Positions 35,956 to 44,878 are shown, numbered from the stretch's first letter. The stretch is DNA of 64,000 nucleotides from Akkermansiaceae bacterium UBA3385 (GCA_002358905.1 DEPT01000061.1:26516-90515), one strand, 5' to 3'. Notes: generated by a model from the sequence alone, not told the origin. Translations and numbers: made by a program.

Positions 35956-35957
35956 CT

Positions 35958-35986
35958 TTGACACGAGCACTATATATTGCTAAACT
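35958..35986 (+). promoter_or_regulatory. Promoter of the NhaC-type antiporter gene
   Basis: TTGACA (35958-35963), 17 bp spacer, TAAACT (35981-35986), about 15 nt leader before the ATG at 36008. Confidence 0.75.
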
Positions 35987-36007
35987 CTGACCCACAAAAT
36001 TAATCCC

Positions 36008-37318
36008 ATGAAAGAAGAACAACAATCACAATTACCGCTCAGCTCACATGTCAGAGGGTTCTGGGTTCTCAGTCCCCTGCTGATATTCTTCGTTCTCTAT
36101 GTCACGACTTCCATTGTAGTGGGAGATTTCTACAAGATGCCGGTAACCGTTGCCTTCATGGCAGCCTGCACGTGGGCTTTTGTGGTGTGTCGCCCCCGCA
36201 GATTCAGCGAACGAATCGAACGTTTCTCGCGCGGTGCAGCACACAGCAACATCATGATGATGGTATGGATTTTCGTTCTTGCTGGCGCTTTTGCTCAGTC
36301 AGCAAAATACATCGGCTCTGTCGATGCGACAGTCAATCTGACACTTTCGCTTCTTCCTGCCAACATGATTCTTGCTGGTGTATTCCTGGCAGCGTGCATG
36401 ATTTCTCTTTCCATTGGTACCTCTGTAGGCACCATAGTGGCACTCATGCCCGTAGCCGTTGGCCTGGCCAACAAAGCAGGTGCGGACCTTGCCCTCATGG
36501 CCGGTGGCGTAATCGGCGGTGCCTTCTTCGGTGATAACCTGTCCTTTATCTCAGACACCACCATTGCAGCCACCCGCACGCAGGGCTGCGCCATGCAGGA
36601 CAAGTTCAAGGCAAACTTCAGCATAGTCTTTCCGGCAGCCTTGCTGGTTCTTGGTATTTACATTGCCTTGGGCTGGAATCTGGCACCCGTGGAAGTACCG
36701 AAAGAAACCGCTTGGCTCAAGGTAATTCCCTATCTTCTTGTACTTGGGACAGCACTGTGCGGCATGAATGTCATGAAGGTGCTCATCCTTGGGCTGATTT
36801 CCACTGGTATAGTGGTACTGCTTGAACCCGGATGCCAGCCTATGGAGTGGGTCAGTGCCATGGGTGTCGGCATGACCGGCATGGGAGAACTCATCATCGT
36901 CACGCTTCTCGCCGCAGGTATGCTTGAACTCATTCGCTACAACGGCGGTCTGGATTACATTATCCGCCACCTTACAGCACGCATCAGCGGTCGCCGAGGT
37001 GCAGAAATCAGCATAGGGCTCATGGCTGCACTCGCAAACTTCTGCACAGCCAACAATACCGTTGCTATCGTGGCCGTGGGTAACATTGCCCGAAACGTGG
37101 CAGAAAAATTCAGAATTGCCCCGTCTCGCTCCGCCAGTCTGCTCGACACATTCTCGTGCGTCGTCCAGGGCATCCTACCCTATGGAGCACAATTGCTCAT
37201 GGGCTCTGCCCTTGCAGGCATCACGGCCTTTGCCATCATTCCCTATCTCTTCTACCCATTTGTGATGGGGTTATCTGCTTTCATCTTCATCATTTTCGGA
37301 TTAGCCGAAAAGAAGTAA
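36008..37318 (+). CDS. Na+/H+ antiporter, NhaC family
   Basis: 436-residue membrane protein with about eleven hydrophobic segments. The conserved NhaC-type loop GGAFFGDNLSFISDTTIAATRTQG is present, with further polar residues in helices (SIGTSVGTIVALMP, FCTANNTVAIVAVGN) as expected of an ion exchanger. It would exchange sodium for protons, or exchange organic acids with ions as some NhaC relatives do. It stands alone, with its own promoter and terminator. Confidence 0.85.
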   Translation: MKEEQQSQLPLSSHVRGFWVLSPLLIFFVLYVTTSIVVGDFYKMPVTVAFMAACTWAFVVCRPRRFSERIERFSRGAAHSNIMMMVWIFVLAGAFAQSAKYIGSVDATVNLTLSLLPANMILAGVFLAACMISLSIGTSVGTIVALMPVAVGLANKAGADLALMAGGVIGGAFFGDNLSFISDTTIAATRTQGCAMQDKFKANFSIVFPAALLVLGIYIALGWNLAPVEVPKETAWLKVIPYLLVLGTALCGMNVMKVLILGLISTGIVVLLEPGCQPMEWVSAMGVGMTGMGELIIVTLLAAGMLELIRYNGGLDYIIRHLTARISGRRGAEISIGLMAALANFCTANNTVAIVAVGNIARNVAEKFRIAPSRSASLLDTFSCVVQGILPYGAQLLMGSALAGITAFAIIPYLFYPFVMGLSAFIFIIFGLAEKK

Positions 37319-37343
37319 AGCACCCATACGCAAAAGGCCTTGC

Positions 37344-37374
37344 ATCAGGCTCCCTGACCGGGAGCCTGATTTTT
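37344..37374 (+). terminator. Terminator after the NhaC-type gene, overlapping the 3' end of the IdeS-like gene
   Basis: 11 bp perfect stem (37344-37354 with 37360-37370), 5 nt loop, TTTT. The hairpin also encodes the last codons and stop of the convergent protease gene, so one sequence serves as coding end and terminator. Confidence 0.85.
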
Positions 37375-38151
37375 CATTCCTGTATATGTGTCAATGGTAA
37401 TGACTCCAATCTTTCCATATAGAGGATGCTCAGGGCAATCAAATACCAGCATACCGCCATCTTCTTTAACCGGAATACGATGCAGATGATGCAATCCATC
37501 ATCCGAATCTGCCATATAAATAGCCGTTATGCGAGGTGTTAAATCAGCATTCAACTCATAATCAACGCCCCACACAGTCAAAGCATGGGTGTATTGCAGC
37601 CCATTACTGCGGTAATATGCCACACCAATCCAGAAAGCATGACCTTGGCGAAAGCCTTCGTAGAGAGCTTTGGTAAGTGTTTGAGCCGTCACCTGAGATC
37701 CTCGTCCGGAGTAAAGTAACTGACCTAAAGCCGCATCGGCATCAGCAGAAGTGGAGACGTAGTATGCACCTGTATCCTTGCAGATAATGCGAGCCGGAGC
37801 TCCAAGTGATGAAGGAGCGGCTGGCTCATAGAGCCCGGAAAACCACCAGCGCATCGCCTGATCAGGGTCGCTTCCTTCATTTGAAAACGATTTCTGAAAA
37901 ATTTTCCAGACCGACTCACCCCGGGGAACTGCGGCTGGAAGGCTATCTTCTCTCTGGCAACTCTGCCACCAGGCAATCAGATGGGACGCCGTAATGGCCC
38001 AGCATAATTCGGATTGGGAACCATCCTGAGCCTTGTTGAAATCATACCAGCCCTTTTCTTGGCTCACGCCTTGCGCCCACAGGGTCTCGACTGAAGCAAA
38101 ACCGGCGTTGGCCATAGCTGCACCCAGCACAATGGAAACTAATGTTCTCAT
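37345..38151 (-). CDS. Secreted IdeS/Mac-family cysteine endopeptidase homologue, 268 aa
   Basis: Signal peptide (MRTLVSIVLGAAMANAGFA), then a papain-like domain resembling streptococcal IdeS/Mac, which cleaves IgG in the hinge. WAQGVSQEKGWYDFNKAQDG and LCWAITASHLIAWWQ match the IdeS sequence around its Lys84 and Cys94; here Lys40 and Cys50 keep the same 10-residue spacing. His189 in YTHALTVWGVDY and Asp215/Asp217 in IYMADSDD match His262 and Asp284/286. All catalytic positions are present. Substrate unknown: IgA, IgG, mucin or other host protein are candidates. It follows the permease gene by 3 nt, last in the ABC importer operon. Confidence 0.85.
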   Translation of the reverse strand: MRTLVSIVLGAAMANAGFASVETLWAQGVSQEKGWYDFNKAQDGSQSELCWAITASHLIAWWQSCQREDSLPAAVPRGESVWKIFQKSFSNEGSDPDQAMRWWFSGLYEPAAPSSLGAPARIICKDTGAYYVSTSADADAALGQLLYSGRGSQVTAQTLTKALYEGFRQGHAFWIGVAYYRSNGLQYTHALTVWGVDYELNADLTPRITAIYMADSDDGLHHLHRIPVKEDGGMLVFDCPEHPLYGKIGVITIDTYTGMKNQAPGQGA

Positions 38152-38154
38152 TCT

Positions 38155-39096
38155 TTAATCCTTGGCTGATTTAGGGTCAAGAGCATCCCGAAGTCCGTCT
38201 CCCAGGAAATTGAGAGCCAGAAGAGTAAGAGAGAAGAACAGGGCCGGGAAGAAAAGAAGCTCAGGGCTTGCTTCCATACGGTCCGCCCCTTCCTTGATGA
38301 GAGTCCCCCATGAGGAATTGGGTGCGCGTACCCCAAGACCGATGAACGATAACGTGCTTTCGGTGAGCATGATGCCAGGCACGGCCAAGGTGGTGTAGAC
38401 CACCACGGTGCCGAGCAGGTTGGGCGCAATGTGGCAGAAGAGGATACGCAGGTGACCGAGCCCAAGGGAGCGGGCGGCCAGCACATACTCCTGAGATTTG
38501 ATTTCAAGCGTCTGCGTGCGCACAATACGGGCCAGCGTGAGCCAGCCGAGCGCACCGATGGCGATGAAGAGCGGCACCAGCCCGAGGATGGGAGCCACGC
38601 TCTCGCGGCTCCAGCCGGTGGTTTCCACCACCCAGGTAGTGAGCTCGCGGCTGGGGGCCTCTATGCTCAGAGAAAAGACAATGACCAGTACGATGAAGGG
38701 CAACGCAAACAGCACGTCGACCGTACGCATCATGAACGCATCAGTACGCCCGCCGACATAGCCCGAAATGAGCCCGTAGCTCAGTCCGATGATGAAGGAG
38801 ACCACCGTGGCTACCACGCCAACAAGCAGCGAGATGCGGCCACCGTAGAGCACGCGGGCAAGGAGGTCACGCCCAAGCTGGTCGGTGCCGAAGGGGTGAG
38901 TCCAACTGCAATCTGCGGCAATGTTGGCCAGGTTAGTGGCATTCGGGTTAGCAATGCAGGGGAAGAGCGGCAGCACGAAGCAGGCCAGCGCCATGAAGAT
39001 GAGGAACACGAGGGCAGCCATGGCCGCGCGGTTGCGGCAGAGACGGCGCCGGGCATCCTTCCAGAGGGAATTTCCTTGTTCGTAGTTTGTTTTCAT
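38155..39096 (-). CDS. Oligopeptide/dipeptide ABC transporter permease, OppC type
   Basis: 313 residues, six predicted helices, N-terminal OppC_N-like segment, HPFGTDQLGRDLLARVLYGGR motif and the permease EAA-type loop AARSLGLGHLRILFCHIAPN. It forms the inner-membrane channel with the OppB-type partner. It overlaps that gene by 1 nt. No oppD or oppF ATPase gene follows; the protease gene takes that place. Confidence 0.92.
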   Translation of the reverse strand: MKTNYEQGNSLWKDARRRLCRNRAAMAALVFLIFMALACFVLPLFPCIANPNATNLANIAADCSWTHPFGTDQLGRDLLARVLYGGRISLLVGVVATVVSFIIGLSYGLISGYVGGRTDAFMMRTVDVLFALPFIVLVIVFSLSIEAPSRELTTWVVETTGWSRESVAPILGLVPLFIAIGALGWLTLARIVRTQTLEIKSQEYVLAARSLGLGHLRILFCHIAPNLLGTVVVYTTLAVPGIMLTESTLSFIGLGVRAPNSSWGTLIKEGADRMEASPELLFFPALFFSLTLLALNFLGDGLRDALDPKSAKD

Positions 39097-40025
39097 CAGG
39101 CTGCACCCTGCGAACGCAGGCGGGGGTTAAGGGCAACCAATACCAGGTCCACCACAAGATTAGCAATAACAATAAGGACACCGTAACAGAACACGAGTCC
39201 CTGAATGAGAAAGTAGTCGCGGTCGGTAGTGGCGTTCACGAAATGCAGGCCCATGCCGGGCACTTGGAAGCAGGTTTCCACCACGAAGGAACCGGTGATG
39301 AGAGCCGCAAAGGCGGGGCCGAGATACGAAACCGCTGGCAGCAGGCCGCTACGCAGTGCATGAACAAACAGCAGACGCCCTGCCCGCACGCCCTTGGCGC
39401 GCGCGGTGCGGATGAAATCGGCCGAGAGCACCTCCACCATGCCGCCACGAGTCAGTCGGGCAATGTAGGCGGCGTTGATGAGCCCCAGGGTAAGCGCAGG
39501 CAACACGGCACAAAGCGGGTCATCCCAACCGGCTACGCTGAGCCCCGGCACATGCAGTCCAAGAGTGAGCCCGAAAAGCGGCGCAACAACGAAGGCAGGA
39601 ATGCAGATGCCCGCCATGGCCAGGAGCATGAATAACGCATCGGGCCAGCGGTTGCGGAAGTAGGCGGCCATCATGCCTGCGGGAATGCCCACAACAATGG
39701 CGATACTCATACCAAGTACACCCAACCAGAGAGAAACGGGAAATGCCTGGCTGATGATATCTGCCACCTGTACTCCTTCACGCACAAGAGAGGGGCCGAA
39801 ATCACCGCTGCAGAGAATACCCTTCCAGTAATGATAATACTGAACTATGGCACTCTGGTCCAAGCCATAGAGAGCATTCAGCTGCGCCATGATATGCTCC
39901 GGCAGCTTGCGTTCTCCCAGAAAGGGATTGCCAGGCAGGAGGCGAACCAGAAAGAAGGTGATGGTCTGCAGCACAAAGATAACCAGGGCACCCTGACACA
40001 GACGCTTGAAAAGAAGCCGGAACAC
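39096..40025 (-). CDS. Oligopeptide/dipeptide ABC transporter permease, OppB type
   Basis: 309 residues with the OppB N-terminal helix and FLVRLLPGNPF, six helices, and the loop IRTARAKGVRAGRLLFVHALRSG that contacts an ATPase. It pairs with the OppC-type permease. It starts 33 nt after the solute-binding protein gene. Confidence 0.92.
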   Translation of the reverse strand: MFRLLFKRLCQGALVIFVLQTITFFLVRLLPGNPFLGERKLPEHIMAQLNALYGLDQSAIVQYYHYWKGILCSGDFGPSLVREGVQVADIISQAFPVSLWLGVLGMSIAIVVGIPAGMMAAYFRNRWPDALFMLLAMAGICIPAFVVAPLFGLTLGLHVPGLSVAGWDDPLCAVLPALTLGLINAAYIARLTRGGMVEVLSADFIRTARAKGVRAGRLLFVHALRSGLLPAVSYLGPAFAALITGSFVVETCFQVPGMGLHFVNATTDRDYFLIQGLVFCYGVLIVIANLVVDLVLVALNPRLRSQGAA

Positions 40026-40058
40026 TTTGGAAATTAAAAATGAAAAGTTACGATAAAA

Positions 40059-41672
40059 TTATTTCCCATTCACCTTGACGGCATCCAGCGGGTGATTATC
40101 CAGAAGCAACGGATACCATCCGCTCACAGATGCGGCTTTCAAGTAAGTGCGCTCACTCCAGTACAGTGGAATAATGGGCTGGGCATCCAGCATAATCTGC
40201 TCAGCCCGGCAAAGATGCGAGCGCCGCGCAGCAGCATCCCCGGAGGTCCGGGCTGCTTCGAGCGCTTTATCAAATTCCGGGCTTCCCCAGCCGGTGCAGT
40301 TGTTACCACCACCGCTGCGCCATAGCTCAACAAAAGTGGCGGGGTCAAGATAGTCCCCACTCCAGGAGGATGAGGAAATATCATAAGCTCCGTTCTGCTG
40401 AGCCGCTTTGTAAGCAGTCCACTCACAGGCGCGAATTTCCACATGTATACCGAGTGTCTTCTGCCACATGGACTGAATGGTCTCGGCCATGATGCGTTGC
40501 ACATCTCGGCTTGTTGTCATGATTTCCAGCGTGGGGAACCCTCGACCTTCCGGATATCCGGCCTCTGCCAAAAGTTTGCGAGCCAACTCAACTTGTACGC
40601 TCCGTGGTGCCCAGGCAAACGAACTGTCATAGCCCGCACCGGGCGGAGTGAAACAGGACGCAGAACGCCCTGCTCCGCGAACCACGTCGTCCACCAGAGA
40701 TTCGCGGTCGATGGCAAGGGAAAGAGCCCTTCGTACGCGCACATCATCCAGCGGTTTGCGAGTGGTATTCAGGCGGTAGAAAATGGTACAGTAATAGGGA
40801 TCCTGACAAAACTCGCCTTCACGGGTGCGGGCTTTTGTCAGGAGTTCCGGAGGCACATTGTTGGAAATATGCAGCTTACCATCCATGAACATACGGGTTT
40901 CCGTATACCCGTTAACAATGGGCAGGAAACGGATACCTCTGTTCTGCACCTCAGAGCTGCGCCAGTAGCCGGGATTCGCCGTAACCAGCAGATAATCGTT
41001 AAAATGATGAGAGTCCAGCACATAGGCACCATTTCCCACCCAGTTGCCTACGCGGCTCCACAGGCTGCGACGATCCAGCATGCCACCATGCGCCTCAACG
41101 GCATGCGCTGGTACCGGACACCAGGTGAAATGCAGCAACAGATGCAGCAAATGCGGTGTAGGACCGGAAAGCCGGAGTTGCAAAGTGCGTTCATCGAGCG
41201 CGAACACACCCACTTCTTCCCAAGCACATTCTCCACGGTTAAACTTCTCTGCATTTAATAAGGGATAAAGCATTTCTGCGTATTTACCGCCGAACTCAGG
41301 GTGCAGCAAGCGATGGTAGGCATACACAAAATCATGTGCCGTCACCTGTCTGCCATCGCTCCAATAAGCTTCGCGCAAGTGGAAAGTCCATTCGCGGGCC
41401 CATTCATCATGCTCCCAACACTCAGCCATGCCGGGGTGAATGATGTTTTCATCCTTTGCGTCAGGACGCACAAGTCCCTCCAGCAAAGCGGCTATAATCT
41501 TTCCGTCAGCCACAGCCGTAGCCTTATGCGGGTCCAGGCTGAGGGGCTCCTGATTATTACCAACGATAAGAATCCCCTGCTCCGCAGCTTTTTCTGCCGA
41601 GCTACGAGAATCCCCACACCCCGTCAGAAACAGGATAGCTAAACTCGCGCAAATGGTCGGCAGTATTTTCAC
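40059..41672 (-). CDS. Oligopeptide-binding lipoprotein (SBP family 5, OppA type)
   Basis: 537 residues. Lipoprotein signal ends in FLTGC; the mature part has the family 5 signature (ATAVADGKIIAALLEGLVRPD, TFHLREAYWSDGRQVTAHDFVYAYHRLL). It delivers peptides to the OppB/OppC channel. The likely start is a GTG at 41672, 8 nt after a TAGAAT -10 box, rather than an ATG 12 codons upstream located at the promoter. First gene of the importer-protease operon. Confidence 0.9.
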   Translation of the reverse strand: MKILPTICASLAILFLTGCGDSRSSAEKAAEQGILIVGNNQEPLSLDPHKATAVADGKIIAALLEGLVRPDAKDENIIHPGMAECWEHDEWAREWTFHLREAYWSDGRQVTAHDFVYAYHRLLHPEFGGKYAEMLYPLLNAEKFNRGECAWEEVGVFALDERTLQLRLSGPTPHLLHLLLHFTWCPVPAHAVEAHGGMLDRRSLWSRVGNWVGNGAYVLDSHHFNDYLLVTANPGYWRSSEVQNRGIRFLPIVNGYTETRMFMDGKLHISNNVPPELLTKARTREGEFCQDPYYCTIFYRLNTTRKPLDDVRVRRALSLAIDRESLVDDVVRGAGRSASCFTPPGAGYDSSFAWAPRSVQVELARKLLAEAGYPEGRGFPTLEIMTTSRDVQRIMAETIQSMWQKTLGIHVEIRACEWTAYKAAQQNGAYDISSSSWSGDYLDPATFVELWRSGGGNNCTGWGSPEFDKALEAARTSGDAAARRSHLCRAEQIMLDAQPIIPLYWSERTYLKAASVSGWYPLLLDNHPLDAVKVNGK

Positions 41673-41680
41673 GTCCGCAC

Positions 41681-41708
41681 ATTCTACCACAGCAGCATGG
41701 TGGAGCAA
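41681..41708 (-). promoter_or_regulatory. Promoter of the peptide importer-protease operon, short-leader type
   Basis: Minus strand TTGCTC (41703-41708), 16 bp spacer, TAGAAT (41681-41686), 8 nt before the GTG start. Confidence 0.6.
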
Positions 41709-41862
41709 GCACGCAATGCGTCAATCCGCAAAAAGTAACCGAACGGCATGACTTCCTGTCACAATTGTAGATTTCTGACACAATATTACATACTCCATGC
41801 TGGAACAGAGGCTTATTTTAGCTTATATTCCCACATATTTCCATTAACCCAACAAAACAAAT

Positions 41863-42288
41863 ATGAAGAAAATAGCCCTGATTCTCGCTCTGGCGGCCAT
41901 CGGCAGTGCCTCCGCCGCTATCACCCTGCCCACCAGCAAGGCTGAACTCAAATCTGCCGTTGCCACGCAGAAGGCTGCAAATAAAGCAAAAGCAGCTGCT
42001 GCAAAAAAAGCAGTACAAGATGACGCCACGGCAAAAGTGAATGCCGCCAAGAAAACCGCTACAGATGCAGTAGCCGAAAAGACCACCGCTATCACAGCCA
42101 AGGCTGAAGAGGCTCAGGCCAAGGTGGATGCCGCCAAGAAGGCAGTGACCGGTGTAAAGAGCCAGATCGAATCCGCTAAGAGCGCAGCTTCCTCTCTTTC
42201 TGCCCCCAAGGTAGAAGTGGAAAAACCCTCCATTGAGCTCAATGAATCCGGCATTAAACTCAAGAAGCCGAGCATCAAGCTGAAGTAA
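41863..42288 (+). CDS. Secreted Ala/Lys-rich coiled-coil protein, 141 aa
   Basis: Clear signal peptide (MKKIALILALAAIGSASA), then about 100 residues dominated by alanine and lysine in a helical, coiled-coil-like pattern (for instance KAAAAKKAVQDDATAKVNAAKK). The C-terminal tail has short repeats, KPSIELNESGIKLKKPSIKLK in two parts. The composition recalls histone H1 or tail-fibre-like helices, but the signal peptide places it outside the cytoplasm. Function unknown. Single gene with a strong terminator. Confidence 0.75.
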   Translation: MKKIALILALAAIGSASAAITLPTSKAELKSAVATQKAANKAKAAAAKKAVQDDATAKVNAAKKTATDAVAEKTTAITAKAEEAQAKVDAAKKAVTGVKSQIESAKSAASSLSAPKVEVEKPSIELNESGIKLKKPSIKLK

Positions 42289-42315
42289 TTTTCTACTAAG
42301 AACCGACTCTTTTCA

Positions 42316-42345
42316 TCGCCCGGGAAACAATTCCCGGGCGATTTT
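42316..42345 (+). terminator. Rho-independent terminator
   Basis: 11 bp perfect stem (42316-42326 with 42331-42341), ACAA loop, then TTTT. Confidence 0.85.
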
Positions 42346-42357
42346 GCATGATTTGAC

Positions 42358-42386
42358 TTCACATCCGGTTAGAAAAATGATAAAAT
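42358..42386 (+). promoter_or_regulatory. gpmI promoter, leaderless type
   Basis: TTCACA (42358-42363), 17 bp spacer, TAAAAT (42381-42386), 6 nt to the ATG at 42393. An alternative -35, TTGACT at 42353, has a 22 bp spacer. Confidence 0.6.
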
Positions 42387-42392
42387 GCGTCC

Positions 42393-43925
42393 ATGGCAAA
42401 TAAACCCGTAGTACTTATCATCCGCGACGGCTGGGGCCGCAACCCGCAAGGCCCGGAAGCCGCCAATCAGACCGGCGATGCTACCGTTCTCGCCAAGACA
42501 CCTTTCACCGACAAACTGCTGGCCACCTGTCCGCACATGATGCTGGGCGCCTCCGGCCAGGATGTGGGTCTGCCTGATGGCCAGATGGGCAACTCCGAGG
42601 TAGGACACCTGAACCTGGGTGCCGGCCGCGTTGTGTTCCAGGACCTCTGCCGTATCACCAATGCCATCAATGATGGATCTCTTGCCAAGAACCCCGTGAT
42701 CGTGGATGCCTACAGCAAAGCAGCTGCCACCCGCCTGCACCTCATGGGTCTTGTGTCTGACGGTGGCGTTCACTCTCACATCGATCACCTGATTGGTCTC
42801 GTAAAAATCGCCGCAGAAGCTGGTGTAAAGGATATCTTCATCCACGCCATCATGGACGGCCGCGATACCGACCCGAAGAGCGGTGCCGGTTTCCTGCAGC
42901 AGCTTCAGGATGCTGTAGCTCCCTACGGCGCCAAGATTGCCACCGTTGTAGGCCGATTCTTCGCCATGGACCGCGACAAGCGCTGGGACCGTGTGCAGAT
43001 TGGATGGGACGCCATCGTGCTTGGCAAGGGCGAGGCCTGCACCTGCAGCCCCGCTGAATATGCCCGCAAGAGCTACGAGGACGGCGTGACGGACGAGTTC
43101 ATGAAGCCCGCCATATTTGTGGACGCAGACCAGCAGCGCGTACGCGATAACGATGTAGTGTACTTCTTCAACTTCCGTGCAGACCGTGCCCGCGAACTTT
43201 CCCGCGCCTTCATCTATGAAGACTTCGATGGCTTCGACCGCACTGTACAGCCCAAGGTCCACTATGTGACCATGTCCGAATACGAAGCCTGCTACCCCAC
43301 CCCCGTGGTGTTCGAACAGGAGCAGCTCACCAACATTCTGGGCGAGGTTATCTCCAAGGCAGGCCTTAAGCAGCTCCGTATCGCTGAAACGGAGAAATAT
43401 GCCCATGTGACCTTCTTCTTCAACGGCGGCGTGGAAACTCAGTACGAAGGCGAAGACCGCATCCTGGTACCCTCCCCCCGTGAAGTAGCCACCTACGACC
43501 AGAAGCCCCAGATGAGCGTGGGTGAAGTGGCCGACAAATTTGTCGAAGCCATTGGCAACTACGACATCGCCATCATGAACTTCGCTAACCCCGACATGGT
43601 GGGTCACACCGGTTATCTGGAAGCAGGCATCACCGCATGTGAAGCTGTGGATGCAGCGCTGGAAAAGAGCGTAACCAAGATTCTGGAACTTGGCGGCTGC
43701 TGCCTTATATGCGCCGACCACGGCAACTGCGAGAACATGCTCAACCCCGATGGTTCTCCCAACACCGCTCACACCACTAACCTGGTTGACCTTATCTACT
43801 GTGGTCCCGACCAGGACAGCATCACGCTGAGCGACGGTATTCTTGCCGATATCTCCCCCACGCTGCTGTACCTGCTCGGCATTGAGCAGCCGGCCGAAAT
43901 GACCGGCCACAGCCTGGTGAAGTAA
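42393..43925 (+). CDS. gpmI: 2,3-bisphosphoglycerate-independent phosphoglycerate mutase
   Basis: Glycolytic interconversion of 3- and 2-phosphoglycerate. 510 residues with IRDGWGRNPQG, the phosphoserine site GQMGNSEVGHLNLGAGR, the HIDHL and IMDGRDTDP segments, and the metal-binding DHGNCENM near the end. Length normal. Own promoter and terminator. Strong codon bias, as expected of a highly expressed gene. Confidence 0.96.
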   Translation: MANKPVVLIIRDGWGRNPQGPEAANQTGDATVLAKTPFTDKLLATCPHMMLGASGQDVGLPDGQMGNSEVGHLNLGAGRVVFQDLCRITNAINDGSLAKNPVIVDAYSKAAATRLHLMGLVSDGGVHSHIDHLIGLVKIAAEAGVKDIFIHAIMDGRDTDPKSGAGFLQQLQDAVAPYGAKIATVVGRFFAMDRDKRWDRVQIGWDAIVLGKGEACTCSPAEYARKSYEDGVTDEFMKPAIFVDADQQRVRDNDVVYFFNFRADRARELSRAFIYEDFDGFDRTVQPKVHYVTMSEYEACYPTPVVFEQEQLTNILGEVISKAGLKQLRIAETEKYAHVTFFFNGGVETQYEGEDRILVPSPREVATYDQKPQMSVGEVADKFVEAIGNYDIAIMNFANPDMVGHTGYLEAGITACEAVDAALEKSVTKILELGGCCLICADHGNCENMLNPDGSPNTAHTTNLVDLIYCGPDQDSITLSDGILADISPTLLYLLGIEQPAEMTGHSLVK

Positions 43926-43949
43926 TCTACACAGAAATCACATAAAATG

Positions 43950-43988
43950 AAAAGCCGCTTTCATTCAGAAAGCGGCTTTTCATTTTTT
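43950..43988 (+). terminator. Bidirectional terminator between gpmI and the minus-strand gene
   Basis: 13 bp perfect stem (43950-43962 with 43968-43980), 5 nt loop, T-runs after it and A-run before it, so it can act on both strands. Confidence 0.85.
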
Positions 43989-43992
43989 TATG

Positions 43993-44841
43993 TTATGATA
44001 ACACCAAATCAGGAATACAAGCCTGAGTCAATTCATCATGCAACAAAACCATTGACGATTCGATTTTGCGGCCCATACAATCAACCAGACGACAAACAGC
44101 TTTTCCCTGGCATGCAAGCTCATAACCTTGCACCCATGCCTGCGATTCCGGAGTATGGACAGACTCAGAATCCTCAGGGCGAGGATACCCGGAAACACCC
44201 ACACGGTATGGCTTGGGAGTCAGACGTGCACGCCAGCATTGCTGACGTGTACACAAAGCTTCATAGAGAGGATCTGCATGCAGGATTCTGCACAACTGAT
44301 GCATTTTCATGGAATCCGGTTCCAGATTATCCCCGACAAGCATAATTCTCCAGCCTTTGTGAGTTCTGTATACGCGTGCTCCTAAAGTTAAATCCTCAGA
44401 ACAAAGTTCTCTCATCCTCCGCAGCAATTTTTCTTCCGGAGAGACTTTCTTACCGAACAGCCCCCTGAGCGAATCGGCAAAGGAAAGGGGAAAATCATCT
44501 ACGTCGATAAAACAGAGAGTCGTGCTATTGAGAACAAGCACACCATAGCGATTCCGTGTTATCACATTACATGAATCTATCTGATTCAGGACTGGTTCCA
44601 GAAGCAAAGCTGAATAATCCTCGTTCTCCAACTCATCCAGGCTTCTCAGCTGTGCACGGTGCGCCATTATGTCCGATTCACTCGCCGCACGACGATGGGC
44701 AAAAGCATCCCGTATCTGCCAGCGTTTTTCCAGACGCGCACGTGCTTCCTCCATTGAAGAATATGAAATTCCTCGAAGCTTCCATGTATTATTATCGCAA
44801 CCTTTCCGCTTTGCTGTAACCCAATATGTTGGAATTTTCAT
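43993..44841 (-). CDS. Cytoplasmic protein of unknown function, 282 aa
   Basis: No signal peptide or membrane segment. An N-terminal region with charged helices is followed by a core with LNSTTLCFIDVDDFPLSF and ARVYRTHKGWRIMLVG. A strand ending in an acidic DxD pair followed by an RT-x-GWR motif is vaguely reminiscent of archaeo-eukaryotic primase-like folds, but the similarity is too weak to assign. It has its own promoter (TTGACG-17-TAAGAT) and stands alone. Confidence 0.6.
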   Translation of the reverse strand: MKIPTYWVTAKRKGCDNNTWKLRGISYSSMEEARARLEKRWQIRDAFAHRRAASESDIMAHRAQLRSLDELENEDYSALLLEPVLNQIDSCNVITRNRYGVLVLNSTTLCFIDVDDFPLSFADSLRGLFGKKVSPEEKLLRRMRELCSEDLTLGARVYRTHKGWRIMLVGDNLEPDSMKMHQLCRILHADPLYEALCTRQQCWRARLTPKPYRVGVSGYPRPEDSESVHTPESQAWVQGYELACQGKAVCRLVDCMGRKIESSMVLLHDELTQACIPDLVLS

Positions 44842-44849
44842 CTTTGTCC

Positions 44850-44878
44850 ATCTTATCTGATGAGAGGTGGCGCGTCAA
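44850..44878 (-). promoter_or_regulatory. Promoter of the 282 aa unknown gene, short-leader type
   Basis: Minus strand TTGACG (44873-44878), 17 bp spacer, TAAGAT (44850-44855), 8 nt before the ATG. Confidence 0.7.

Noticed and set aside
42369..43910. 513-codon open frame opposite gpmI
   Set aside because: Antisense shadow caused by codon bias; the + strand product is a complete phosphoglycerate mutase.
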